A model generated the notes under the pieces. The model was given only the letters and a program-made list of their open reading frames with translations, made no database searches and was not told the DNA's origin. A program made the position numbers and the translations under genes. Shown one piece after another: positions 1 through 6,810 of a stretch of DNA of 9,460 bases. The stretch spans positions 1-9,460 of the forward strand of contig CALEWN010000079.1 of NCBI GenBank assembly GCA_937925385.1, in the 5' to 3' direction. Source of the stretch: an uncultured Senegalimassilia sp. GTDB taxonomy: Bacteria > Actinomycetota > Coriobacteriia > Coriobacteriales > Eggerthellaceae. Every line of letters starts with the position of its first letter. Within the stretch, counting starts at the first letter, position 1.

Positions 1-989
1 TCGCTGAGGCCGGTGCGGCATGCGCCGAGAAAATGGGCACTCCGCTGCCTGATGAGACCATCGAGGCGGTGAAGCGCAACAAGGTTGCCATCAAGGGCCC
101 GTGCACCACTCCTGTTGGAACCGGTTTCCGCAGCGTCAACGTTGCGCTCCGCAAAACGCTCGATTTGTATGTGTGCTTGCGCCCGGTGCTTTCCATGCCC
201 GGTGCCGGCGGTCGTTATGACGACGTCGATTTGGTCATCGTTCGTGAAAACTCCGAGGACCTGTATGCGGGCGTGGAATTTGAAGAAGGCTCCGAGGCCG
301 CTTCGAAGCTCATCAAGTTCTGCGAGGACGAGGGCGCGGGCGTTATCCGTCCCGATTCCGGCATCTCCATCAAGCCCATTTCTATCACGGCTACTCAGAA
401 CATCGTGCGCTATGCCTTCGAGTATGCGCTGAAGCATGGCCGCAAAAAGGTCACTGCAGCTCATAAGGCCAACATCATGAAGTACTCCGACGGCCTGTTC
501 CTGCGCACGGCGCGCGAGGTGGCTAAGGAATACGAGGGCCGCGTGGAGTTCGACGACCGTATCATTGACGCCTTCTGCATGAACATGGTTATCGACCCGG
601 CGCAGTTCGATGTGGTGGTGTTCCCCAACCTGTACGGCGACATTGCCAGCGACCTGGCTGCGGGCCTGGTCGGCGGTCTGGGCATCGCCCCGGGTGCGAA
701 TATCGGCAAGGATTACGCCGTGTTCGAGGCCGTGCATGGCTCCGCTCCCGACATAGCGGGCCAGAACAAAGCCAATCCCACCGCGGAGATCATGTCTGCG
801 GCCATGATGCTCGACCATCTTGGGGAGTTGGAAATCGCCGAGCGTATCCGCCGCGGCCTCCGCGCCGTCTACGCTGACGGCTCCGTGTTAACGGGCGACA
901 TCCGCAAGGCCACCGGCAGCAGCGCTCCCGCCGCAAGCTGCACCGAGTTCACCGAGGCGCTTATCGCCGCCATTAAGGCTCAGGCGTAA
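1..989 (+). CDS. icd: NAD-dependent isocitrate dehydrogenase, 5' end cut by the window
   Basis: Oxidative decarboxylation of isocitrate to 2-oxoglutarate in the cytoplasm. The open frame runs off the left edge (first whole codon at 3), so the ATG at 33 is internal; about 329 residues are visible. Counting from that Met, the substrate motif S34-x-N36-x3-R40 matches Ser113/Asn115/Arg119 of E. coli Icd, followed by R50 and R71. The motif RENSEDLYAG is the isocitrate type, not the isopropylmalate type. Also present are NIMKYSDGLF (catalytic lysine upstream in AAHKAN), NLYGDIASDLAAG with the metal-binding aspartates, and the cofactor loop HGSAPDIAGQNKANPTA. In that loop Asp-Ile stands where NADP enzymes have Lys-Tyr, so I infer NAD use. 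It lies 250 bp before the aconitase gene, which supplies its substrate. Homoisocitrate dehydrogenase is a less likely alternative. Confidence 0.92.
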   Translation, partial: AEAGAACAEKMGTPLPDETIEAVKRNKVAIKGPCTTPVGTGFRSVNVALRKTLDLYVCLRPVLSMPGAGGRYDDVDLVIVRENSEDLYAGVEFEEGSEAASKLIKFCEDEGAGVIRPDSGISIKPISITATQNIVRYAFEYALKHGRKKVTAAHKANIMKYSDGLFLRTAREVAKEYEGRVEFDDRIIDAFCMNMVIDPAQFDVVVFPNLYGDIASDLAAGLVGGLGIAPGANIGKDYAVFEAVHGSAPDIAGQNKANPTAEIMSAAMMLDHLGELEIAERIRRGLRAVYADGSVLTGDIRKATGSSAPAASCTEFTEALIAAIKAQA

Positions 990-1001
990 TCGTGCGGTAA
1001 T

Positions 1002-1073
1002 TGCCGGCCGGTAATCTGTGAGAAGCGGGATGCCGGCCGGTGTTCGCTCCCGCAAGCGGGTTTGAGACGGGAG
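1002..1073 (+). other. Spacer with direct repeat and mutually exclusive hairpins after icd
   Basis: The 11-bp sequence TGCCGGCCGGT occurs at 1002-1012 and 1031-1041. The arm TCCCGC (1048-1053) can pair with GCGGGA upstream (1025-1030), with GCGGG downstream (1056-1060, followed by TTT), or, as CTCCCG (1047-1052), with CGGGAG at 1068-1073. Only one pairing can form at a time. The 1049-1060 hairpin plus three Ts could be a weak terminator for icd, and the alternatives could form part of an aconitase leader. This is seen at sequence level only; I recognise no known riboswitch. Confidence 0.35.
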
Positions 1074-1239
1074 GAACTGTCAGCGGTTGGGGTTGATCGC
1101 CAGGTTGGCTCCCGCTGGCGCGTACGGCTGCGGGCTGCTAACGATTTTCAGGTAGGTTTAGCCGGCGTGCGCGGCTGCCGATTGAATCATGTTCAGCAAG
1201 ATCGATATCAGGGTGCAACATGCACCAAGAGGGGACGAT

Positions 1240-3915
1240 ATGAAGAACGAGAAGTTTGTCGCTACCCTGTCCGTGGGCGATGCGGCTTACACCTATTATC
1301 CGGTTGAGCAGGTTGAGGGCTCCGAGAAGCTCCCGTATGCGCTGAAGGTTCTGCTTGAGAACGTGCTGCGCAACGCAGAGAGCCCGGAGGCGGCTTCCGA
1401 CCTGGCCAAGCGCGTGGTCGAGGCCGGCTGTGCCGGCGAGGTCGGCAGCGAGGTGGAGTTCAGCCCCGCGCGCGTGCTGTTCCAGGATTTCACGGGCGTG
1501 CCGGTGTTCGTCGACTTCGCCGTGATGCGCGAGGCGTGCGCGAACCTGGGCGGCGACCCGGCGAAGATCAACCCGCAGATCCCCTGCGACCTGGTCATCG
1601 ACCACTCGGTCATCGCCGATGTGGCAGGCTGCTCCTGCGCCATGGAGAAGAATATGGAGTTGGAGTTCCAGCGCAACGGCGAGCGATACAACTTCCTGAA
1701 GTGGGCGCAGAAGTCGTTCCAGAACGTGCGTATCGTCCCGCCGGGAGCGGGCATTTGCCACCAGCTGAACATCGAGGAGTTCGCGCAGGTTGCCATGACC
1801 TCCACGGCTGCCGGTGTTGAAACGCCGGAGGGCGAGAACCCCACGGTGTACTTCGACACCCTGGTGGGCACGGACAGCCACACGCCTACCGCCAACGGCA
1901 TCGGCGTACTGGGCTGGGGCGTCGGCGGCATCGAGGCTGAGGCGGCGGCGTTGGGCCAGCCGATCACCACGCTGGTTCCCAAGGTAGTGGGCGTGCGCCT
2001 GATGGGTAAGCTGTCCGAGGGTGTTGCGGCCATGGACGTGGCGCTGACGTTCGCTAAGATGCTGCGCGAGAAGGGCGTCGTCGGCTGCTTCGTCGAGTGC
2101 TTCGGCCCCGGTCTGGGCAGTCTGAACGCCACCCAGCGTACGTGCATCTCCAACATGACGCCGGAATACGGTAGCACCTGCACGCTGTTCCCCGTTGACG
2201 ACCAGACGCTGGCGTACCTGCGCCTGACCGGTCGCAGCGAGCAGCAGGTTGCGCTGGTCGAGCAGTATGCGAAGGCGCAGGGCTTCTGGAACGACCCGCA
2301 GGCGCCCGAGCGCGTGTACGCCGACGTGGTCGAGCTGGATCTGGGTAGCGTGAAGCGCAGCATCGCCGGCCCGTCGCGCCCGCATGACCGCATCTTCCTT
2401 GAACAGGCGCAGGAGCGATTCCATGAGATTTGCGCCGATCGCGGCCTTGACCTGGGCAAGAAGGAAACGGTCGACGTGAACGGCCAGGCATGCGAGCTGG
2501 GCCATGGCGCGCTTGCCATAGCCGCGGTGACCAGCTGCACCACCGCCACCGACCCCTCTATGATGCTGACGGCGGGCTTGGTTGCCAAAAAGGCCGCCGA
2601 GGCGGGGTTGAAGCCGAAGCCATGGGTGAAGTGCATCCTGGCTCCGGGCAGCCATGCTACCGAGCTGCTGCTTGAGCGTGCCGGTTTGATGGATGGCCTG
2701 CGCGACCTGGGCTTTTACACGTGCGGTTTCGGCTGCATGAGCTGCATCGGCAACTCCGGCCCCATTCTGCCGGCGCTGCACGACATCGCCGACAACCTGG
2801 AACTTGCCAGCGTGCTTTCGGGCAACCGCAACTTCGAGGGCCGCATCTCGCCCGACGTGTCGCAGAACTATCTGGGCGCTCCGGCAACGGTGATCGCCTA
2901 TTCGCTGGCGGGCACCATGGATGTGGACCTGCCCAACGCCGTGCTCGGCGAGCGCGCCGACGGCACGCCGGTGAAGTTGGCCGACATCTGGCCGACCGAT
3001 GCCGAGGTTGCCGACTTGCTGGAGCGTTTCGCCACGAAGGAGCTCTATGAGGAGGGCTCGCGCGGCCTGTACGATGGCGACGCCGCCTGGCAGCAGCTTG
3101 GCAGCGAGCCGTCCGACACGTTCGCGTGGGACGAGGCTTCCACATATGTGCGCCGCGCGCCGTACTTCGACGGCATGGGCGCACAGCCTGCGCCGGCCGA
3201 GCCCATCAAGGATGCGCGTGCGCTGGCCTTCCTGGGCGACTTCATCACCACCGACCACATCTCGCCCGCAGGCAGCATCGCGCTGGACTCCCCGGCGGCG
3301 AAGTACCTGGAGGAGCGCGACGTCGTTCCGGCGGACTTCAACACCTACGGCGCCCGTCGCGGCAACCACGAGGTCATGATGCGCGGAACGTTCGCCAACG
3401 TGAAGCTGTCCAATAAGCTGGCGGAAGGCAAGAAGGGCGGATGGACGCGCGACTTCCTGAAGGATGAGATCACGCCGCTGTTCGATGCGGCAATGGACTA
3501 TGAGCAGGCCGACGTGCCGCTGGTCGTGGTGGCCGGCAAGATGTACGGAAGCGGCAGCTCGCGCGACTGGGCGGCGAAGGGCCCCATGCTGCTGGGCATC
3601 CGCGCGGCGTTCGCGGAGAGCTTCGAGCGCATCCATCGCTCGAACCTTATCGGCATGGGCGTGATGCCGCTGCAGTTCGAAGAGGGCGAAAGCGCCGAGG
3701 GCCTGGGCCTGGACGGCTCCGAGCAGTACACGGTCGGCGCCGTGGACTTTTCGAAGGGCCTGCCCGAGCCGCGCGTGGTGGATGTGACGGCGAAGAAGGC
3801 CGACGGAACCGAGGTCGCCTTCAAGGCGACGGTCCGCGTGGACACGCCTACCGAGGGCAAGTACTTCGAGCATGGCGGCATTCTGCAGTACGTCCTTCGC
3901 CAGCTGGCGAAATAG
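1240..3915 (+). CDS. acnA: Aconitate hydratase, AcnA/IRP type
   Basis: Isomerises citrate to isocitrate via cis-aconitate with a [4Fe-4S] cluster, in the cytoplasm. The product is 891 residues, the normal length for AcnA. I chose the ATG at 1240 because AAGAGGGG ends six bases before it; an in-frame ATG at 1189 would add 17 residues but has no ribosome binding site. Cluster cysteines are C433, C499 and C502 (E. coli AcnA 435, 501, 504). Other hallmarks in order are DSHTPTANGIG near the middle of the N-terminal half, SGNRNFEGRI after the cysteine pair, GDFITTDHISPAGSI at the start of the swivelling domain, YGSGSSRDWAAKGP with the substrate-binding serine and arginine, and the C-terminal HGGILQYVLRQL. 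Odd point: the first cysteine motif reads SCTTATDP instead of the usual SCTNTSNP, and the second reads FGCMSC instead of YGCTTC. It follows icd, so together they cover citrate to 2-oxoglutarate, probably for glutamate supply. A methylcitrate dehydratase role is possible but less likely. Confidence 0.96.
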   Translation: MKNEKFVATLSVGDAAYTYYPVEQVEGSEKLPYALKVLLENVLRNAESPEAASDLAKRVVEAGCAGEVGSEVEFSPARVLFQDFTGVPVFVDFAVMREACANLGGDPAKINPQIPCDLVIDHSVIADVAGCSCAMEKNMELEFQRNGERYNFLKWAQKSFQNVRIVPPGAGICHQLNIEEFAQVAMTSTAAGVETPEGENPTVYFDTLVGTDSHTPTANGIGVLGWGVGGIEAEAAALGQPITTLVPKVVGVRLMGKLSEGVAAMDVALTFAKMLREKGVVGCFVECFGPGLGSLNATQRTCISNMTPEYGSTCTLFPVDDQTLAYLRLTGRSEQQVALVEQYAKAQGFWNDPQAPERVYADVVELDLGSVKRSIAGPSRPHDRIFLEQAQERFHEICADRGLDLGKKETVDVNGQACELGHGALAIAAVTSCTTATDPSMMLTAGLVAKKAAEAGLKPKPWVKCILAPGSHATELLLERAGLMDGLRDLGFYTCGFGCMSCIGNSGPILPALHDIADNLELASVLSGNRNFEGRISPDVSQNYLGAPATVIAYSLAGTMDVDLPNAVLGERADGTPVKLADIWPTDAEVADLLERFATKELYEEGSRGLYDGDAAWQQLGSEPSDTFAWDEASTYVRRAPYFDGMGAQPAPAEPIKDARALAFLGDFITTDHISPAGSIALDSPAAKYLEERDVVPADFNTYGARRGNHEVMMRGTFANVKLSNKLAEGKKGGWTRDFLKDEITPLFDAAMDYEQADVPLVVVAGKMYGSGSSRDWAAKGPMLLGIRAAFAESFERIHRSNLIGMGVMPLQFEEGESAEGLGLDGSEQYTVGAVDFSKGLPEPRVVDVTAKKADGTEVAFKATVRVDTPTEGKYFEHGGILQYVLRQLAK

Positions 3916-3944
3916 GGGCGGCGGCAGAACGCGGCGATTTGCAA

Positions 3945-3961
3945 GGGGGCGCAGCGCTCCC
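3945..3961 (+). terminator. Possible weak terminator after acnA
   Basis: GGGGGCG (3945-3951) pairs with CGCTCCC (3955-3961), with one G-T pair and a three-base loop, 30 bp after the acnA stop. No T-tract follows, so intrinsic termination is doubtful. It is the best candidate before the next promoter. Confidence 0.25.
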
Positions 3962-3975
3962 GGAGGTGTGCGGCG

Positions 3976-4005
3976 TTGACCCGCCGTCATCGCAACGAAT
4001 ATAAA
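3976..4005 (+). promoter_or_regulatory. Sigma70-like promoter P1 for the membrane protein gene
   Basis: TTGACC (3976-3981) and TATAAA (4000-4005) are separated by 18 bp, which puts the start near 4011-4013. The -35 box sits between CGGCG (3971-3975) and CGCCG (3982-3986), a 5-bp inverted repeat that could bind a regulator. The AT-rich -10 region stands out in GC-rich surroundings. Confidence 0.6.
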
Positions 4006-4011
4006 AGGTAA

Positions 4012-4051
4012 CGGAACGCGTTCGGTTTCAAGGGAAGCTGGACGCGTTCCG
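4012..4051 (+). promoter_or_regulatory. 18-bp hairpin at the predicted 5' end of the P1 transcript
   Basis: Bases 4012-4029 pair with 4034-4051 around an AAGG loop. The outer ten pairs are perfect (CGGAACGCGT with ACGCGTTCCG), and the inner eight comprise five Watson-Crick pairs and three G-U pairs. The stem begins at the predicted start of P1, so it could be a 5' stabilising or regulatory hairpin in RNA. At DNA level the same bases give two similar near-palindromes centred on ACGCGT, 26 bp apart, which could be paired operators. There is no T-tract, so it is probably not a terminator. Confidence 0.55.
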
Positions 4052-4052
4052 C

Positions 4053-4070
4053 TACAATGTGGAACATTGT
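4053..4070 (+). promoter_or_regulatory. Perfect 17-bp palindrome overlapping a second -10 box
   Basis: ACAATGT-GGA-ACATTGT (4054-4070) is a perfect inverted repeat of 7-bp arms with a 3-bp centre. It overlaps TACAAT (4053-4058), a good -10 hexamer without a clear -35. Initiation near 4065 would leave a leader of about 33 nt before the GTG start at 4098. The position fits a repressor operator, but the cognate regulator is not in the window. Confidence 0.45.
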
Positions 4071-4097
4071 TCATCCATCAATGGAGAAAGGGATGCC

Positions 4098-6104
4098 GTG
4101 AAACAGACATCCGGTTTTGAGTCGCTCATCGATGCCCTGAAGCAATCGGGCTTCGACATGGGCGCAGGTTTCGGAGGGGCCGCGGGTGGCGCCTCCAGCG
4201 AAGGGGGTGCGGGCGGCTCGTCGGGCAACGGCGCCGGTAGCCAAGGCTCCGAAAGCCCGTTCACCGCGTTCAGCGGCGGCCGCGGCAACAAGGGCGGCAA
4301 CGGCGGGGGCATCCCCGAGTTCTCGTTCGGCGACAAGATGGGTCAGATGGGCAAGAAGGCGCTCATCATCACCGCAGTGCTGGTGCTGCTGATCGTGGTG
4401 GTGGCCTACTGGTGGTTCCATCCGCCCATCAACATCCACAGCGTGGACACGTGGATGTTCCTGGTCGTGTTCGTTTTGCTGCCGCTGTTCCTGCTGTGGA
4501 ACGTGAAGTCGCGCACGTACGAGACGGGCAACAGCAAGGTGGACCCCAACCGCACGAAGGCGAAGGCGTTCAAGGTGGCATCGTGGATTCCCGTGGCCAT
4601 CGCGCTGGTCGGCGTGTTGGGTGCCGTGGCGTCGCTGTCGGTGTTCCCCGGTAACGCGGCCAAGTACGCCAGCGTGTTGGATACGCAGGACGCCGACTTC
4701 GCGCAGGATATCCAGCAGGTCGACTACTCCGAAATCCCTATCATCGACCGCGATTCCGCGGCGCTGCTGGGTAATCGCGCCATGGGCAACATTCCCGAGT
4801 ACGTAAGCCAGTTCGAGATTGCGGGCACGTATAGCCAGATCAACTACCAGGGCACGCCCGTGCGCGTGAGCCCGCTTGGCTACGCTGACCTGTTCAAGTG
4901 GCTGACGAACCGAGCCGAGGGCATCCCGGCGTACGCGCTGGTGGATATGACCACGCAGGATGCGCAAATCGTGAAGCTGGGCGACCGTGCCATCTTCTAT
5001 TCGCGCTCCGAGCCGTTGGCCCGCAACATCGACCGCTACGTGCAGCTGAAGTACCCCTTCTATATGTTCGACGAGAAGTCGTTCGAGGTCGACGAGGACG
5101 GCCAGCCTTGGTGGATCTGCCCGGTGCAGACGCGCACCATCGGCCTGTTCGGCGGCACCACCATCGAGCGCGTAGTCATGGTGAACGCCACCACGGGCGA
5201 GTGCACGGACCTGGCTATCGGCGACGTGCCCCAGTGGGTCGACCGCGCCTATCCGGCCGAGCTGCTCATCCAACAGTACAACTGGTCGGGCAAGTACCAG
5301 GACGGCTGGCTGAATAGCTGGCTGGGCCAGAAGAACGTGGTGCAGACCACGCCGGGCACCGATGGCAACGTGGGCTACAACTACATTGCCAAGGACGATG
5401 ACGTGTGGGTGTACACGGGCGTGACGTCGGCTACGGCGGACAACTCCATCGTTGGTTTCGTGCTGGTGAACCAGCGCACGGCGGAATCCCATTACTATCC
5501 GGTTGCTGGCGCGACCGAGGAATCGGCCATGCAGTCGGCCGAGGGCGCGGTGCAGAACTTGCGTTACTCCGCCACGTTCCCCATCCTGATCAACGTGTCC
5601 GAGCAGCCGACGTACTTCATGGCGCTGAAGGATAACGCGGGTACCGTGAAGAAGTTCGCGATGGTGGACATCCAGCATTACCAGAACGTGGCAACGGGTG
5701 ACACGGTTGCGGAGACGCAGAAGTCCTATCAGGCGATGCTGGCAACCAGCGGAACGCTTTCCAGCGATGCCGCGGAGGCCAACACGCAGGAGCAGACGGG
5801 CGCGATCCGCAGCATGACCCAGGCGGTCCTGGACGGCAACTCCCACTTCTATGTGACGCTGGAAGGCGTGGAGGGCATCTACGACTTCGCCTTGCCTGCG
5901 CAGCTCGGCATCGTGGGCTATAGGGAAGGCGACACTATCACCTTCAAGTACATCGCCGGCGATACCACAAATTCCGTCCAAGAACTTGTTGACACGCAGA
6001 ATAAATCTGATACTATAGATAAGTCATCTTCTGAGCAGGCCGCGAAGACGGTTGAACAAACCGCGGAAACGGCCGACCAGCAGAAGACGGAGCAACAACA
6101 ATAG
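4098..6104 (+). CDS. Uncharacterised membrane-anchored protein with large exported domain
   Basis: I do not recognise the family. I chose GTG 4098 because GAGAAAGGG lies just upstream; the in-frame ATG at 4059 falls inside the palindrome and -10 box and has no binding site. That gives 668 residues. Residues about 20-75 are Gly/Ser-rich and probably disordered. Three hydrophobic segments follow at about 88-107, 118-136 and 162-183. The loop between the second and third is basic (KSRTYETGNSK and beyond), so by the positive-inside rule the N-terminus is inside and roughly 480 C-terminal residues are outside. That domain is rich in aromatic residues and beta-like stretches. Two segments have a pattern of strands around V-x-V-N-x2-T-(G/A)-E (VMVNATTGEC and VLVNQRTAES), faintly like PepSY repeats. 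The last 45 residues are low-complexity Q/E/T/K, and their DNA carries the rplJ promoter. It is flanked by acnA and rplJ without an obvious functional link. An envelope or secretion-related role is only a guess. Confidence 0.85.
   Translation: MKQTSGFESLIDALKQSGFDMGAGFGGAAGGASSEGGAGGSSGNGAGSQGSESPFTAFSGGRGNKGGNGGGIPEFSFGDKMGQMGKKALIITAVLVLLIVVVAYWWFHPPINIHSVDTWMFLVVFVLLPLFLLWNVKSRTYETGNSKVDPNRTKAKAFKVASWIPVAIALVGVLGAVASLSVFPGNAAKYASVLDTQDADFAQDIQQVDYSEIPIIDRDSAALLGNRAMGNIPEYVSQFEIAGTYSQINYQGTPVRVSPLGYADLFKWLTNRAEGIPAYALVDMTTQDAQIVKLGDRAIFYSRSEPLARNIDRYVQLKYPFYMFDEKSFEVDEDGQPWWICPVQTRTIGLFGGTTIERVVMVNATTGECTDLAIGDVPQWVDRAYPAELLIQQYNWSGKYQDGWLNSWLGQKNVVQTTPGTDGNVGYNYIAKDDDVWVYTGVTSATADNSIVGFVLVNQRTAESHYYPVAGATEESAMQSAEGAVQNLRYSATFPILINVSEQPTYFMALKDNAGTVKKFAMVDIQHYQNVATGDTVAETQKSYQAMLATSGTLSSDAAEANTQEQTGAIRSMTQAVLDGNSHFYVTLEGVEGIYDFALPAQLGIVGYREGDTITFKYIAGDTTNSVQELVDTQNKSDTIDKSSSEQAAKTVEQTAETADQQKTEQQQ
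5989..6016 (+). promoter_or_regulatory. Strong sigma70-like promoter for rplJ-rplL, inside the upstream gene
   Basis: TTGACA (5989-5994) and TACTAT (6011-6016) are 16 bp apart, with predicted start near 6023. The -35 box matches consensus fully. It lies within the last 116 bases of the membrane protein gene, where the coding DNA becomes sharply AT-rich. The transcript would carry a leader of about 270 nt containing the L10 leader motif. Confidence 0.75.
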
Positions 6105-6235
6105 TTCCGCTGCCCGAGACAGCAGGTACCGAAAGGTTCAATCGCAAGCAATTGCGGCCCGCCGAGGTGGTTGTTAAGTATCGCACTTCAACGACCCCTG
6201 TGTCTTAGGACGGCAGGGGTCGTTCTTTTTCTCAA
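6105..6235 (+). promoter_or_regulatory. Ribosomal protein L10 leader (autoregulatory attenuator)
   Basis: The stretch GAGACAGCAGG (6116-6126), followed by CCGAAAGG (6129-6136) and GCCGAGGTG (6161-6169), matches the conserved core of the L10 leader as known from Firmicutes and other bacteria. Two small helices have tetraloops: ACC-GAAA-GGT (6128-6137) and CGCAA-GCAA-TTGCG (6143-6156). Downstream, GGTTGTTAAGT (6169-6179) can pair with ACTT-c-AACGACC (6185-6196), one base bulged, forming an antiterminator that takes the 5' arm of the terminator at 6190-6224. Known logic: excess L10-L7/L12 complex binds the leader and favours premature termination. The long-range core helix GCAGG/CCCGC has one A-C mismatch here. 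Confidence 0.85.
6190..6230 (+). terminator. Intrinsic terminator of the L10 leader and of the upstream gene
   Basis: AACGACCCCTG (6190-6200) pairs perfectly with CAGGGGTCGTT (6214-6224), and a further GTC/GAC pairing closes the inner loop. TTC and five Ts follow (6223-6230). It serves as the attenuator in front of rplJ and also ends read-through from the membrane protein gene 85 bp upstream. Confidence 0.85.
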
Positions 6236-6291
6236 GCGCGACTCCACCCGCATGGGGCGGAACCCGAGTTTGAGAAGAAGGAGGTGTAACA

Positions 6292-6810
6292 ATGCCGAAC
6301 GCAAAGAACCAATCCATGCTTTCCGCGATCAAGGAGGATCTGGAGGGTGCGGGTGCTGTGTGGGTCGTCGACGCCTGCGGTCTGACCGTCAAGGAGGTCG
6401 AGGCTCTGCGCAACGCAGTCCGCGAGTCCGGTGCATGCATGAAGGTGTACAAGAACACCGTTATGCGCATCGCCCTGTCCGAGTCCGAGCTGCCTACGCT
6501 GGACGACATGCTGCATGGCCCGAGCGCATTCGTGTTCGCCGGTTCCGATGTGGCTGCTGCCGCGAAGGCCGTTAAGGAATTCGCCAAGTCCAACGAGAAC
6601 CTGCAGATCAAGGGTGGCTTGATGGAGGGTGCTGCAGTCAGCGCCGCAGAGGTGGAGGCCATCGCTTCCCTGCCCTCTCGCGAGGAGCTGTACGCTCACA
6701 TTGCCGCTGCCATCAACGGTGTGGCTCAGGGTCTGGCAACCGCCATCAACGGCGTGCCGCGTGGCCTGGCACAGGTCGCAAAGGCCGTTGCCGATCAGAA
6801 GGTTGCGTAA
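6292..6810 (+). CDS. rplJ: 50S ribosomal protein L10
   Basis: L10 anchors L7/L12 dimers to 23S rRNA at the base of the stalk of the 50S subunit. The product is 172 residues, usual for the family. The start at 6292 follows an excellent AAGGAGGTG (6278-6286). Diagnostic segments are GLTVKEVEALRNAVRESG (residues 30-47), VYKNTVMRIA (52-61), a GPSAF turn (81-85), KGGLMEG in the rRNA-binding domain, and LPSREELYA before the C-terminal helix. That helix (the last 40 or so residues, alanine-rich) is the docking site for L7/L12 dimers. The gene is the first of the two-gene rplJ-rplL unit and is controlled by the leader just upstream, which the L10 complex itself is expected to bind. rplK and rplA, the usual upstream neighbours, are absent. 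Confidence 0.98.
   Translation: MPNAKNQSMLSAIKEDLEGAGAVWVVDACGLTVKEVEALRNAVRESGACMKVYKNTVMRIALSESELPTLDDMLHGPSAFVFAGSDVAAAAKAVKEFAKSNENLQIKGGLMEGAAVSAAEVEAIASLPSREELYAHIAAAINGVAQGLATAINGVPRGLAQVAKAVADQKVA

Noticed and set aside
1154..1164. Half-site resembling a DtxR/IdeR iron box before acnA (TAGGTTTAGCC)
   Set aside because: Only one half is present, and the matching arm is missing, so an iron-control claim is not supported.
1189..1239. In-frame ATG giving acnA 17 more residues
   Set aside because: No ribosome binding site, and the extra residues are not part of the family; the ATG at 1240 has a good site and gives normal length.
1062..1307. An 81-codon + strand frame before and into acnA
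   Set aside because: It overlaps the acnA start in another frame, has no binding site and no recognisable features.
1138..4074. A 978-codon open frame on the minus strand opposite acnA
   Set aside because: GC-rich third positions remove stops from the opposite strand. The peptide is Arg/His/Ala/Leu-rich without any domain, while the + strand is an unmistakable aconitase.
4059..4097. In-frame ATG upstream of the membrane protein start
   Set aside because: It lies inside the palindrome and touches the -10 box, without a binding site. GTG 4098 has GAGAAAGGG upstream. If P1 is the main promoter, the upstream ATG is not fully excluded.
4071..5981. A 636-codon open frame on the minus strand opposite the membrane protein
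   Set aside because: Same composition effect. The plus frame has membrane segments, a topology signal and a binding site; the minus peptide is Arg/His/Val/Leu-rich and featureless.
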